64,000 nt of DNA, from NCBI GenBank assembly GCA_977006965.1, contig OZ345354.1, positions 2,790,001 to 2,854,000 of the forward strand, in the 5' to 3' direction. Position numbers and translations under genes: made by a program. This document shows, one piece after another, positions 10,004-20,979 of the stretch. The stretch is from Phymatolithon calcareum. Lineage: Eukaryota; Rhodophyta; Florideophyceae; Hapalidiales. The first letter of the stretch is position 1; each line of letters starts with the position of its first letter. Under the pieces are notes generated by a model. The model made no database searches and was not told the origin of the DNA. It saw only the letters and a list, made by a program, of their open reading frames with translations.

Positions 10004-10651
10004 TCACGAGAATAAGGACTCCAGTAATCCACCAATTAACTCGCCAAGACCACTAACAGCATCGCCAGTGTCCTCCGCGATCGACTGTGCATTTTCGAAT
10101 CCAGCACCCAAAACGCTGTCAATAGGTCCAGGGATTTCAGCCGCGGTAACCAGGTCAACTCCATCTTCTGTAATTGCAGTGTGAATTTCACGTACTGCCG
10201 AGCCGACGTTATTGAACTCGGTCATCTCAACGCCCATGCGGACGATCTCTTCTGGGGTAAGAATGCCATCCGCAGAAAATGTGTTCCAAAGATGAAACAT
10301 CTGGGCACTGTTGAGGGCAGCATTACCGAGAGTAGCGACGTCGATTAGAGCGCCGAACCCCTTTTTCAAGTTTCGAACTCCGATCTTCTCGAGTGATCTC
10401 CTCTTGTACACACCATTGTAACCGCTGTTTTGAGCAGCAGTTCTGTAGTCCTCCTTGGTGCCGTCGTAGGTTCCGGTAAACCTGTGACGCACTTTGCCCT
10501 TCAAATGTCGAAGTCCGGTAGATGAGGACTGAACGCCGTTCTCTGTTTGGATGAGCATCGTGGTGTTATAGGACTTGCCGTTGCGGACCTCGGAGAGAAG
10601 ATGGACGAGGTTGCTGTCGCTATCTTCGGCGACTTGAACGGAGCAGACCAT
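10004..10651 (-). CDS. hypothetical protein, about 215 aa
   Basis: The reading frame is open from 10849, but the most plausible start is the Met at 10651 (AACATGGTCTGC), because the upstream 66 residues are low-complexity and Ser/Pro-rich. The protein has a polar N-terminal half with basic patches (LKGKVRHRF, YKRRSLEK). The C-terminal half is acidic and helical, containing SADGILTPEEIVRMG, which weakly resembles an EF-hand loop without a full set of ligands. The C-terminus is Gly/Leu-rich. I do not recognise a family. A LINE B tail lies about 200 bp upstream in the opposite orientation. Confidence 0.5.
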   Translation of the reverse strand: MVCSVQVAEDSDSNLVHLLSEVRNGKSYNTTMLIQTENGVQSSSTGLRHLKGKVRHRFTGTYDGTKEDYRTAAQNSGYNGVYKRRSLEKIGVRNLKKGFGALIDVATLGNAALNSAQMFHLWNTFSADGILTPEEIVRMGVEMTEFNNVGSAVREIHTAITEDGVDLVTAAEIPGPIDSVLGAGFENAQSIAEDTGDAVSGLGELIGGLLESLFS

Positions 10652-10857
10652 GTTTGATGTGTGTGCGGGGAGCGAGCTGGATGTTAGTAGTTGCGATTGT
10701 TGAGATGTGGTGGCGATGTTAGATGGCGAGTGAGATGGGCACGGCCTTTTGTACTGTACTTTACTGCACAGGAAGCTCGGGATTGTTTTTGAAGCCTCCT
10801 CGTTTCCGCATGAGATTCTTTCTGGGGCATCTGTCCCGCAGCAAGGCATGAGACTCC

Positions 10858-10980
10858 CTACTACTCTACAGCGTTACTATAATTGAATGTAAAATTACCG
10901 AAAAGCTGCTCCCGTACGGTGTTAGAAGTGTTATTGAGGGCTTTTTTACGAGATCTCAATAACTCTTCTAAGATTTAAAA
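10858..10980 (+). mobile_element. LINE B 3'-end fragment
   Basis: The words CTACTCTACAGCG, GAAAAGCTGCTCC and GTGTTATTGAGGGC match the 3' end of the LINE B copy at 57655-57810. Only the tail is left. Confidence 0.7.
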
Positions 10981-11863
10981 GTCAGTTCCTTCAAAAAAAT
11001 TAGTGCCGCGTTCGGCCGTTCATCGAAATGCATTCCATGCAGTGCTGTTGCCTGCTTGGGAGTGGACTGAAGAGGTAGTCGTTATGAGCTATTTTGGAAG
11101 TACAGGAGATGTACAGTGTACTGTACTGTGTACAGTACATTGTACACTGTGCAATGACCTGGAATAGCGAAATAATTTAAAAGAAAAGTTCACTTTCTGG
11201 GGCATGGAGAACATTGTTGCTGTCGCTGCGCTTTGGCTGTCGCTGGTTGGCTCATTGTCGACGCTGCTGGATGCTCGGCTGTACTGCGTACACGATACAT
11301 GGGTTATGAGATATCATACGGATGCAAGTGCCAATTGTTTGAATACAGTGATATCTCATGTGATATTATGATCAGCGGGGAAATAATATGTTTTTATTTT
11401 ACAACCCGCAACGCAGATATGATATGATACGCCACAACAAAGCAGATGACGAAGACTTCGGGAAGGAAAAGATGAGGCACCGTGAAGGCACTGTACAACG
11501 ATGTTTCATAGTTGTTCAGTAACACAAAATGTGCAGTCTAATTATGAGGTGTGCAAATATATTTTAGCGTATCAAACATGCACCCAGGGTCCTCTGGTGA
11601 CGTTTATCGGAGAGCTGAGCAAAATTGTGTGGGGAATTCCCCACGCGAATTATCCTGGTGCACAGCAGTACAACATCTCTCCAGGATTTGTACCGTGAAC
11701 TAATTTGTGCCAGCGATGTGGAATGAGAATCCTAACCTCTCAGATCTGACGTGCACTTATCCCCAAGCATAAATGTGTGTCCCATCGCCTCTCTTCCTCA
11801 CCAACACCGCGGTCCACACTCGCAAGCGTTCTCCGTAAGCCTCCGAAACAAATTTTCACCGCC
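10981..11863. other. intergenic with a GTACAGT palindrome
   Basis: Around 11108-11150 the words GTACAGT and ACTGTAC alternate as nested inverted repeats. Several ORFs of 60-80 codons here have no recognisable content. No promoter could be assigned with confidence for the gene at 11864. Confidence 0.45.
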
Positions 11864-12748
11864 ATGTTTTTCGCTATCTACACCTTCCTCCTTGCAATCG
11901 CCAAGGTGCCTCTCAGTCTGCTCCAGGCCATTTATCGCCACGTCCTCATCGTTGCCGCGTTGCCACTCAAGCTGCCTACTATGATCTTTTTCCTCTTACG
12001 CTCTACGACCTCGGTCCTGTTGAGAATACTCAATGCGATGATCAGCCCTGTCCTCGCCATGGCTTCGCTACCACTCAGGCTACTCTCCCCCATTCTATCC
12101 GCGCTGGGGCGGCTGGTCATGCCCATTAAGTACTTGGCGTCGTGGGTAAAAGGCTCGTTGTTGACGCGTTGGGGGATAGCCATTACATTGCTGCTCATCC
12201 TCGCAATTGTACTGGTGTCTATCGCCGGGTACCATGTCACAGAGTGCAAATGCAGCTGCATTCGCATCACACCTTTTGCTTCATGTGGCGTCACCACGCT
12301 CGCCATCACGGGCTGTTTGCACTGCGACACTTCCAGGCGATTGGAAGATGAGGTCGATAAGGCACTATCTGCGCTTCGCGGTAAGCGCAACAAGGAGGGC
12401 TTTTGGGCCACCGTCGGTGCGGGGCTATGTGTGGCGGGTCATGTCGCTACCGGCCCTGTGTTTGAAATCATTAGCGGCAACGGGGTCGGAGCCTTCCTTA
12501 AAGCGGGGCGCTTCTATTGCATCAACACAGCTGTCAACACACTCAAGAAGTTCCGAGCCAATGTGCTTGTAGCGCGCGCGCCCGTGGCACACTGCCGCTG
12601 TCGTACAAAAGCGGCGCGGAGAGTCGTGTCCGGTTATTGCGAGCTGTCCGGGGGTGACCTAATGGATGGCGAAGCGGTCGAAGTCGAAGTTGACAAGACT
12701 GAGATTTTCAGCTGGTGTTTTGAGAAGCTAAGCGACATATTTTGGTAA
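11864..12748 (+). CDS. multi-pass membrane protein with a Cys-rich domain, about 294 aa
   Basis: The frame is open from 11777, but the first ATG is at 11864 in a good context (ccgccATGt). The first 150 residues are almost wholly hydrophobic or amphipathic, with repeated leucine/proline-broken segments (KVPLSLLQ, LPLKLPT, LPLRLLSP). They end in a strong transmembrane helix (about residues 120-140, ITLLLILAIVLVSIAG). A cysteine-rich segment follows (CKCSCIR, then C, C, CLHC). The Gly-rich part (AGLCVAGHVATG) could be a further buried helix. A second Cys pair, HCRCR, lies near 250. The C-terminus is acidic. I do not recognise the family; function is unknown. Confidence 0.6.
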   Translation: MFFAIYTFLLAIAKVPLSLLQAIYRHVLIVAALPLKLPTMIFFLLRSTTSVLLRILNAMISPVLAMASLPLRLLSPILSALGRLVMPIKYLASWVKGSLLTRWGIAITLLLILAIVLVSIAGYHVTECKCSCIRITPFASCGVTTLAITGCLHCDTSRRLEDEVDKALSALRGKRNKEGFWATVGAGLCVAGHVATGPVFEIISGNGVGAFLKAGRFYCINTAVNTLKKFRANVLVARAPVAHCRCRTKAARRVVSGYCELSGGDLMDGEAVEVEVDKTEIFSWCFEKLSDIFW

Positions 12749-13590
12749 ATCTCAGTTTGCGCTTTCTCATCTGAAACGCCTGGTCTCGCTCGAATACTGC
12801 TATTTGTCTAACTGCTAAATATAAATTAAATTTTCCCTCACACTCAAGAACGCAGAACAACGTTCATCAAACCATCGAAGCACGGACGAAAACAAATATT
12901 CGCGCGGCGGGGCAATGGAGTACAATGAACCACGTGCACAATACGGTTGGAACAAAGCACCGGTTGGCCGCACGACGATCCGTTTCACGGGTTGTCCTCG
13001 ATCTTATAATACTCAGCTCGGAGCAGGTAGTAACCGCCATGAGAGCCAGTCCAGCGGCGATCAGTCGTGGACCTAAATCAATGTTCCAAAATATTCGAAG
13101 CTCAAGACCACAGCTGCTGCCAACCCCCGACCTCGCGCATCTAAACAACGCGAAACCAAGCCTCTTTTGAATTTGGAATTATTAAACGCCCTTAGAAACA
13201 CTCATGAGGCTGCAAGGCAGATGAGATTCAGCTGCTATGCTCATTTTAGCTCCGTTAACGTCAGTGATGTGGCGGCCCCGCAGATGCGCAACGTCGCAAC
13301 CTCTCCCGACATACCGTCCCCCAGCACACAGCTCATTCCGCAGTCCCCACCGCTGCCGCAGCCTCTAGTTCGAAGGGGGATGAAACCACAGAGGCGACTA
13401 ATGTAGACTTTGAGGATATCGACCAATGCCGCCAGGAGGCAATTGCTGTCGCGGCACCGACCCCGCGTACTTTTTTGTGCACGGTGCTCCTCCGCCGCCA
13501 GCCGTCACCTCGTTGGGCGGCTCAGCCCTGCCAAGGACGAACGAGTTTCGTTGCCTCAACTGAAGCACAAAAAAGCAAACAGATTGCCTT
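12749..13590. other. intergenic with a LINE B tail and an unassigned coding-like stretch
   Basis: 13164-13245 matches the reverse complement of the LINE B tail at 51050-51140 (TTTGAATTTGGAATTATTAA and ACACTCATGA). 13306-13590 is open in one plus frame with an Ala/Thr/Arg-rich translation of no known family. It abuts the alpha-dioxygenase fragment at 13591. Confidence 0.45.
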
Positions 13591-14002
13591 CCCAAGAGTT
13601 GGTATTGTCGCCCGCGCACACGGAGCCGTCAGGGTTACGCGGCAGCACTCCGCGCTTCGGTCCAACCTTCAGACGGCCGCCGCAGAATGTCCGGATCCTC
13701 GCCACGCTCTCGCTGTCCTGTCCGTACAACACGGACGTGTCCCACCAATGCGTACGCTCGTTCAGCACGGTGCCCTGTTCGGAGATCGCGGTCTTCTTAA
13801 ACTTGAAGCGGTTGAGCGGGCAGCCGCTCCCCTTCGCAAGTTCAACATCCTCATTAGTTTGCATCCCGCGCTAGAATGGCATGAAACGAAAGGAGCAAGA
13901 ACCGAAGAGTAACAAAAAGAGAGACTGTCAATATCCATAAATGCATCGAAGCGTAGCCGAAAACTTCGGTGAACTTACCATCCAGTCGTGGCTCATGAAC
14001 TG
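13591..14002 (-). pseudogene. alpha-dioxygenase fragment (duplicate of 26331-26742)
   Basis: This 412-bp block is nearly identical to 26331-26742 of copy 2; I count about two differences. It contains the start of exon 2, the whole of intron 1 with its splice signals, and the last codons of exon 1. Both edges are sharp. Because the intron is retained, the copy arose through DNA and not through processed mRNA. It cannot encode the enzyme: the proximal His region, the C-terminal exon and nearly all of exon 1 are missing. Confidence 0.9.
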
Positions 14003-14467
14003 CATCTAACTCTTCTGACGCTTTTCTAGGTTGTTAGCTGGCTGTTATTCTCTGGTGACCATGCAGAGTGTCAGCATCACATGACGCAGTGAAGGTTTTG
14101 TGAAGTGCCGGGCGAGCAACTCATCGATAGCATTTGACACGCGCATTACTTGTCGACGTTCAGTCGCGCCAGAACGTACATTTGCATTCGAGAGAAGTGC
14201 TGGGCGCCACAGTACCCCTAAGAAAAATAAAAGGATGACTGCAGAGGTCTGATGACTACTTTTGTTGCGCAAAACAACCGCAGGGTTTGAAAATTCAAGA
14301 CCTCGACCATTGTGTTCTCACATGTAATACGCTTGATAGTGCCACAATATACATTTGCAACATTTCTACTGTTAGGAACTGCTTCACTAAGCATGCTGAA
14401 GACATCTATGAGCTTGGCGCTGTTGATGCGCTTGATAGCGAGAAGATTCCATGTGCAAAAAATTAAA
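14003..14467. other. intergenic, nothing recognised
   Basis: No gene or repeat is recognised between the alpha-dioxygenase fragment and the 1.3-kb repeat. Overlapping short ORFs on both strands look like noise. Confidence 0.4.
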
Positions 14468-15763
14468 TACCCTTTTCGAAGAACACCCTTTGTCGGAGCA
14501 GCAAGGCCAGAGACGGTGCGGAGGTATGGCGATCTTCTCAGAATTGCCCACCTCAATCCTGCCATCACCTACCTCTTGAGATCATACTCTGCGTGCAAAC
14601 CACCGATGATGGCATACACACCTCTACAGGACAACTACCGCCGGTGACCTGCATGGATCGATACCCATTGTCATGTCTCGGCGCCACATTTGGTTGCAGC
14701 CGGAAAGCGACCACGCCTGATGACATTCGGGCGTTGATCGGAAACACCAAAGAATGTCTTGAAGCCGCAACCAGTGACAGTCAAGGAGCGGCGGCGCGCG
14801 AAGGATTCCCGTGCCGAGCCAAGTCGTTCGACACCGCTTCGAGGCGCAACTAGCGGCATTCGAGAAGCCGCCACGCGCTAAGACGCTCCCGCGACAACCT
14901 AAGTCGCCCGACAACACCTGGGCTCCACAACCGGTGGCCGCCTGGAAGAGCCGTTAGGCGCGTGACGACCGGGCCAAGAATGCCTTCCGGACGCTCTCCA
15001 TGCGACCCTCTCATCAGGTTGCGCCACGCGGCGCCGTGCTGCGACCGAGACTCTGTGCGCCGCATTCACAGGCGCGTACACCCGGCGGAGGCTGAAAACG
15101 CGGCGCGACGCAGCGCAGAGTCGAAAACTTGCACGACAGTCCCACCGGCGCGCACAGTCGCCAGCAACTGCTCCAGAGTCCGAGCCTCGCCGATCGAAAT
15201 TCCTAGATCAAGCAGGACGCCGAAGAAACCTTGATCTCCAGCACACGCATAGCAAGCTTGCAGACGCGTTCACACGGAGGCACGCACGTCGGAACGTGCC
15301 TGAACCGAGACATGAACCGCGCGTAAGACAGCGAACAGCGTAAGGAGCTCTTCGGTACACCGGCTGTCCTTTTCCCACAAGGACTCGTGGATATCTGATT
15401 TCTCGGCGGAAGGTTGACAGGTGAATTTCTCGAGTTGGAAGCCCGCGTTTTTTGTTGACCACCCACTCACCCTTCATAGTCTTTTGCAGTAGTAGTGAAG
15501 CTATCGCACGGCTACAACCACGGCAATCCGGTTCTCCGGCAAGCGGTGCTTGTCCGGGAGGAGGTTCCTAAGAGTTACAGGACGGTGTCCAGGAACTCTA
15601 GTAAGGAGAAGCGCGACATTTCTCGCCTTCTCTGGGGAGCTAGACCGTTGCACGCCGTGAAAGCAAAGTCGCCAAAATTTCGGTTTTATGTTTTCGAATA
15701 AAACCGCAGATCTTTCTAAAATCTGTCAAGGCAGGCAGTCTCCAAGCCTACCTCGCTATCACA
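14468..15763 (+). repeat. 1.3-kb dispersed repeat, copy 1
   Basis: About 1296 bp is similar along its whole length to 60153-61452 in the same orientation. Shared landmarks are TACCCTTTTCGAAGAACACC at the left end, AATCCGGTTCTCCGG in the middle and GGCAGGCAGTCTCCAA at the right end. It has no conserved long ORF; the open frames differ between copies. It could be a large solo LTR or a non-autonomous element. I see no terminal inverted repeats or target duplication. Confidence 0.75.
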
Positions 15764-16169
15764 ATGAATCTTATTCCCTCAATTGAGGGAAATTTTCCGT
15801 CAAATAGACACTAGGTGATTTCGTTCGTCATTATCAAATGTCGTGCGGAAATCCTAATTAGCTATTTTAATAAAATATTTTCGGCACGGGATCTTGCAGA
15901 GTTTGGTTTCCCGCTCATTCCTCTGAGGATGGATGGATGGATTTCTGTTTTATTAAAGCTCCCTTAGTCAATTATCATTGCACCTCATTCCTCTGAGCTT
16001 ATTAAGCTTTGATTGCCATTTATTTGCAACTGTGCAGATGTGAGCCTGCTTTTTTTCAGATTTCATTCCAGCAGCCAAGACTTGATGCGCTTACCTAATA
16101 TGTCTAGGAACTTTAAGACCCCGTCTTTGACCGTCATCTGTTTGCGTGCGATAATATCTTGGACTCCTT
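15764..16169. other. intergenic with a GGAT microsatellite
   Basis: A short (GGAT)n run lies near 15927-15942. Nothing else is recognised. Confidence 0.5.
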
Positions 16170-16838
16170 TCACTCGTTCTGGACAACTTCCTTAGTGATT
16201 GTGTCGATTCTTTCAGGACAATGAAAAGCGATCGAACGTAGTGGTGCTGGTGGTGGTGCTGGTGCTTCTGCGTAAAATGGTTTCTCGTGGAAAGACGACA
16301 GAGCTGGTTCGGGTGGGCGGGTTTGTTTGCTTGATTTTCGCCGAACAGAAGGACAAACTGAATGTACCGAAGTCGGTGCACAAGAAGGCGGCCTCTGTGC
16401 TTTATTGTGCACCGCGAATCTCGTTCCCTTTTTCTGAGCATGTCGTGGGACAAGCTTCGGCTGTGGATCTGGAACCCTTTCATTCATCAAGTGCACTTTA
16501 CGAGTGTCCTGAGTAAGTCCCTCATCCTTGTATGTTGCATTTATGGTCGGCTTACGACCATTTCGCGACGATACTGTCGGCATCCTTGGTGGAGGCCGGG
16601 TTGATACGGTGGGCATACGCACCGGTTGTAATAGAGATATCTTGCACTTTCCGCGACATCCCGGCTTGCATTTTGGACCAATGCTGGCTGCCGTCTCTGT
16701 TTCCAGAAACTTTTTGAGATCGTATTGAACAGGTTCTTTCGAATGATGTATCCTTTCCTGTGGCTTTTTGCAGCATGAGACTTGCTTCTTCTCGCAGCCG
16801 CGACAGGTACATCCTTTGCATTTCACCGGTTTTGACAT
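16170..16838 (-). CDS. Cys-rich, Pro-rich hypothetical protein, about 222 aa
   Basis: The frame is open from 16886 but begins there with GTG; the first Met is at 16838 (MSKPVKCKGC). The first 28 residues hold seven cysteines (CKGCTCRGC, then CC), and a second small cluster follows near residue 57 (CKPGCRGKC). This is a spacing that could bind metal. The rest is basic and proline-rich, with a repeated PRMPTVS/RMPTVST motif and a PAPPPAP stretch near the C-terminus, so it is probably disordered. A TATA-like TTTATAAG lies about 150 bp upstream on the same strand. No family is recognised. Confidence 0.5.
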   Translation of the reverse strand: MSKPVKCKGCTCRGCEKKQVSCCKKPQERIHHSKEPVQYDLKKFLETETAASIGPKCKPGCRGKCKISLLQPVRMPTVSTRPPPRMPTVSSRNGRKPTINATYKDEGLTQDTRKVHLMNERVPDPQPKLVPRHAQKKGTRFAVHNKAQRPPSCAPTSVHSVCPSVRRKSSKQTRPPEPALSSFHEKPFYAEAPAPPPAPLRSIAFHCPERIDTITKEVVQNE

Positions 16839-16984
16839 TCGATCGATTGTTGAGCAATTGGAGGTTGTTTCGTAGATGGTCGGCACATCTCTTGAGTACT
16901 GTAGAATTTATAATGAAGAAAGGGGAGATCTCTCGATAATGGGGACTGCAGAAGCAGAGCTCGTGAGGGCGAAGCGGGCTTCAA

Positions 16985-16992
16985 CTTATAAA
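16985..16992 (-). promoter_or_regulatory. candidate TATA box for the Cys-rich gene
   Basis: TTTATAAG on the minus strand, about 150 bp upstream of the ATG at 16838. Position and sequence fit a TATA box, but no other promoter evidence is available. Confidence 0.3.
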
Positions 16993-17011
16993 GGACGCAC
17001 GTCCATTTTTT

Positions 17012-17051
17012 AATTTGAAATCAATATTTTAAAAAATATTGATTTCAAATT
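17012..17051. repeat. perfect AT-rich palindrome
   Basis: Arms AATTTGAAATCAATATT (17012-17028) and its exact complement (17035-17051) surround a 6-base loop. It lies just upstream of the candidate TATA box of the Cys-rich gene. Confidence 0.85.
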
Positions 17052-17279
17052 GCGTTGCCACTGACTCTACAGTAACATACTGTACAGTACAGGTAAAAGA
17101 GAGAAACTTTTTACATCAAACAATCTGTTGTCGTTCAGCATTCCCCGTCCATGTCCACTGCAGTGTAATGGTTCATTTTATTGAGGTGCCCGGTGCCCCC
17201 TTGAAGGAGTAAGTTGGCAACCTTCCATTTTCTAGAGGGTTTCTAGCTGTGTGTATCATACCTGCTCGTTAGGACCATC

Positions 17280-17308
17280 TATCCGAACAAGTAGTACTTG
17301 TTCGGATA
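17280..17308. repeat. 29-nt palindrome
   Basis: TATCCGAACAAGTA and its complement are separated by a single G. No associated gene. Confidence 0.85.
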
Positions 17309-17376
17309 CTATCAGGCCGAATTAATGCCAGGATTCCTCGATGCAATGCTGTGCGGTGCTCCTGGTCTCCACCTCA

Positions 17377-17705
17377 GGGGGCCGATAGCGCAGCAGCGCG
17401 GACTCTACGCTTCTCTGCGGGTATTGTACAGTAGTTCGAGCCCCCTCCGTTGAACCGGCGACCCAACTGTCGTGTAAACTTGGAGCACGATAGTCCAAAC
17501 AGTTGGCCAAAGGTCTAGATTGGTATACCGGAAGGAAAGCTTCAGTGCTTTGCTTCCTACCAATCCATTCTGCCTCCCTCCATCCTACGGAGGAAGACTG
17601 GGCAGACCCAAATAAGAGTCGGTAGTAGAACACGCAATCCCTCGCGTAGAAAACACGAAGTACTACGTGTAGTCCGGACAAGACACCAAAGCCCAATATC
17701 AAAAA
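17377..17705 (+). mobile_element. tRNA-like SINE, copy 1
   Basis: The head (17377-17454) carries a pol III A-box-like TAGCGCAGCAGCGCGG (17386-17401) and a B-box-like AGTTCGAGCCC (17433-17443), spaced as in tRNA genes. The T-stem does not pair, so it is not a functional tRNA. The body (17455-17705) recurs at 18884-19160: ACTGTCGTG, GGAGCACGATAGTC and TGCCTCCCTCCATC are shared. A tRNA-derived head with a dispersed body fits a SINE. Confidence 0.65.
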
Positions 17706-18044
17706 TTTCACAATCCGTACCACTTTCAAATATGAAAATTTCAATTAAATCCGAGGCTATCTGGATAAAATTGGTCTCAATGCCCTCCGAATTTGCCATG
17801 CGGAATCGGAGTGCACTCTTATTCTATAAAAATCTTCCAATGTTAAGGACCTACTATTGGCGTAGATTTGCATGTTTTTTTCCTAACGGCTATGCCACGT
17901 GGCTATTCATGATCATGCTCTCAGCTACATCCAATCTTCCCATTGCATCTATTGTTTCTTTCTATCCGTTCTTTTTGTCCTGACATTCTTTTTCTTGCTA
18001 CGGAATCACCTACTTCAATATTCAGATGCTACTGTATTCAGAGC

Positions 18045-18278
18045 TGTTACAGTAATGTGGATGCAGAGACTCAATTCCGTATCCTGGGTACCATTCCTGC
18101 CAGCTCATGTACCCATTCCGAGTAACATTCCACTTGCACCCAGAGACTCATGTCACCTGCAAGTTACTCTTGCACACTGCGTAGTATCTTTCTTTCTAGT
18201 CTCCTATATAAGGAGCCACATTTCTGCACCCTGCAATAAAGGACTCAAGGGAGTCCACTGCTTCACACTTGCTTAACA
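18045..18278 (+). mobile_element. candidate solo LTR
   Basis: The segment starts TGTTAC and ends TTAACA, an imperfect inverted terminus of the Copia LTR type. It contains a TATA-like CTATATAAGG near 18203 and AATAAA near 18235 in the expected order. No target-site duplication is seen and no second copy is in the window, so this is tentative. Confidence 0.35.
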
Positions 18279-18883
18279 CCACCTGGTGTGCATACTGCCC
18301 AATACTAGCAATGCAAATGCGCAGCCTGATTATGAGATTCTATCGTAGAGTTGTGCGCGGAAAAGCCCTGTTTCACAGTACTGTATTGTGTTCCAGGTCT
18401 TCCGTGCTCCACATGGTGAACCGCACTGGTGATACCAGCGAGGGCTAAGTATCCCCCACCGGTGCCAGTGTTGTCGTACTTCCAGATTAGGTAGATGGGC
18501 CAGGGAGTTGCGGATCGGTTTTCACTGATCTTGGACTAGATTGCCCCTTTCTGCAAAAATTAAGGTATGCTCTGGTGCCCATGTCGGTCTTCTGGCACAT
18601 TTAAAAGTTAACGACATATCATAATCAATTGAAGAAGAGTAACATCTCAATATATTCGTTGACAGCAATGCGAAGCGAGTCCACCAAATCAAGTGTACGC
18701 AGTGCCGTATATCATACGGTATATTGTTGGGTCTGCCATTTGCCTGCGATTGAATTTTATGTCAGCAAGAAGCGCGCATGAACGAGCATTCAAATATCGA
18801 AAAAGAATCGTACAACCATGGGCCGTTGCACAGAAATGTAGTGTAGCGTCCAGATCATTCGCAATCCGTCCGAGACAAACGCT

Positions 18884-19160
18884 GGACTGCACCCTAACTG
18901 TCGTGCACACCTGGAGCACGATAGTCAGAACAGTTGGCCTAAGGCCTGGACTAGTTGAACGGAAGGAATGCGGCTGCTTTACATACTAATCCCAATCCCT
19001 TTTGCCTCCCTCCATCTAGCGGAGGGAAGACAAGAGCGACTAAAGTAGGGTCGAGATACTCCGTCCAAATTATTAGCAGACCCAAATAAGGGCCGTCAGT
19101 ATAACACGCAATCCCAAGTGTGGAGGACACGAAACACTAAGTTTAGTTCGGTCACGTACT
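18884..19160 (+). mobile_element. SINE body, copy 2 (head missing)
   Basis: It is homologous to 17455-17705, with an extra stretch of about 40 bases near 19030-19070. The A/B-box head is not found, so the copy is 5'-truncated. Confidence 0.65.
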
Positions 19161-20979
19161 CCAATACACTAACATCACCGCGGTCAACCTTTCCAGCTGC
19201 ACGCATAGATACCTCAACGTTCATTACACGGGACTTCCACAACACCGACTGAGCGGGTGCCCTGCACCATTTTTGAACTTCTTGCCCAAATCAGAGCGAA
19301 AAGCCTACGACTCCAGAGGTGACCGTTCCTCTCACGCAAAAACCGCAAGGGCAAGGATGAGGAATTGGCACAGAGGGATATCTGATACTTCGAAGAGCAT
19401 GAACTGTTGAACGTCTCAGCCAAGAGTGCCGTGGAAGGAAAGTTCACCAACAAGGAAGAGAACTGAGAATCTGCCGGGCATGAAGCGAGACAGAAAAGGT
19501 CAAAAAATTCAAAATCGCTGTGGATATGAACCAGAATCAAAACCCCGAAATCCAAATCTAGTTGAGAAAATACAGACTTTGGGCAGTCAAGTGCTTTTTC
19601 GGTCGCTTTCCCCCGCAAAACCCCTCAGCGTATGTCGCCCAACTACGACGAACTAGCGGCGATGCTGCTGGAAACCCTTCAACGCAACCTAGCGCAACCA
19701 CAGATCGATGTCAGAGCAGAAGAGGAAGTGAAACAAGCGATGGGCAAATTAATGATTCTAAAAATCGAGACGAAAGAGAAAATGATGGTGTGAAGCTAGA
19801 GGCGATACGTTGTAATCTTCCCCGGAAGGGTTACAGCGCAATGCAAAGCTGTTCTGGTGTTTGTGTTCGCCGGCGTTGAGTTCTTCATAAATAAAAACAT
19901 ACAATTTCCCCCTCTCTCACACAAAAAAATATTTCTACTACCAGTCAACATTAACTGCAATGCGCAACCATCAGTTCGGTAGTCTGCGCCAGGGATAGTC
20001 CAAATTTAGATACTTTTGTTAAAATGAAATGTATGCATATGCAAGCACATTTGGGTGTCGGTGGAACCCACAGAGGTCTTCTCAAGGCAAGGACCATTGG
20101 GCTCAGACATGGAATAAGTACTGTTCTCCTCACATCATAATTTCAGAGCCATGCTCAAAGCAGCTACTGACACTCAGGCAAGCCCACGCACAGCAGAACT
20201 AAACCACACTTTTCCGTTACAACAGAATTTCGGGTACCAGTCGTATGATTGTTAACTTCTAGTAAGATTTCGTTTTTTCTAATGGCTCTCACTGTATGCC
20301 TGAGGCTCGGGTCTCAGCTCATATTGTTCGTGCATGACGGTCTCCAGCAAACGTCAGATCTGGCCTAACGGCGGAGAGGAAAGTTTGAAATTTTCTTAGA
20401 ATGAGGCCGTGTTAGACGGGAAGCTGCTCTGGTGTTGGAAAGCGCTGGCGCAGAGGGCAGCTCAATTAAAAACTTTAAATTCCCCCTGTAGTGCATAGGG
20501 ACGAGCTGTTCCTGAAGCATACTACCCTTCTTGGAACACTTTTTTTGAATTTAGAACGTGCTCTGAAAGACTCATGAGACTGCCCCAGAAGTCAGATTCA
20601 ATCTCCCTGCTTTCTAGAGGGATAGAAAATTCCATCGTCAGAAAAAAGATATCCGGAACTCGCACTAGTGCTAAAAACTAATCTCCCTCTCTGGATACCC
20701 CTTCTTATATTAAAATTGTTTTTAACTTCGAGCCATTGAGGCGAATATCTCCCGTGCAGTCTTGAGAGTGGGAGCTTTAAATCTAATTATTAGAGCTTGA
20801 AGTCCATTCCACAATGAAGTGCACGTCAAGAGTGGACGAGCACTAGAGGAATGAAAGTACGACGCTTCTCTGAGAAGAAGAAAAACTTTTTCTGATTTTC
20901 GAATCGAGCACTGTGGTCGACTATATCAGAACAACTAGAGATAGATTGAGGTCCGAGCATACGGAATTAGCGCCAAGCA
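19161..20979. other. intergenic with LINE B debris
   Basis: 20405-20440 resembles 56163-56200 (GGGAAGCTGCTCTGGTGT). 20540-20600 resembles a LINE B tail on the minus strand (TTTTTTGAATTTAGAA, GACTCATGAGACTGC). The stretch 19430-19880 is polar and partly open in two frames, but has no family resemblance. Confidence 0.4.

Noticed and set aside
15203-15477. Minus-strand ORFs shared in position with 60891-61187
   Set aside because: Both lie in the 1.3-kb repeat; translations are Arg/Ser-rich and the frames diverge, so sequence similarity reflects DNA homology only.
17377-17454. Functional tRNA gene
   Set aside because: A- and B-box words are present, but the T-stem does not pair and no anticodon stem is clear; better read as a SINE head.
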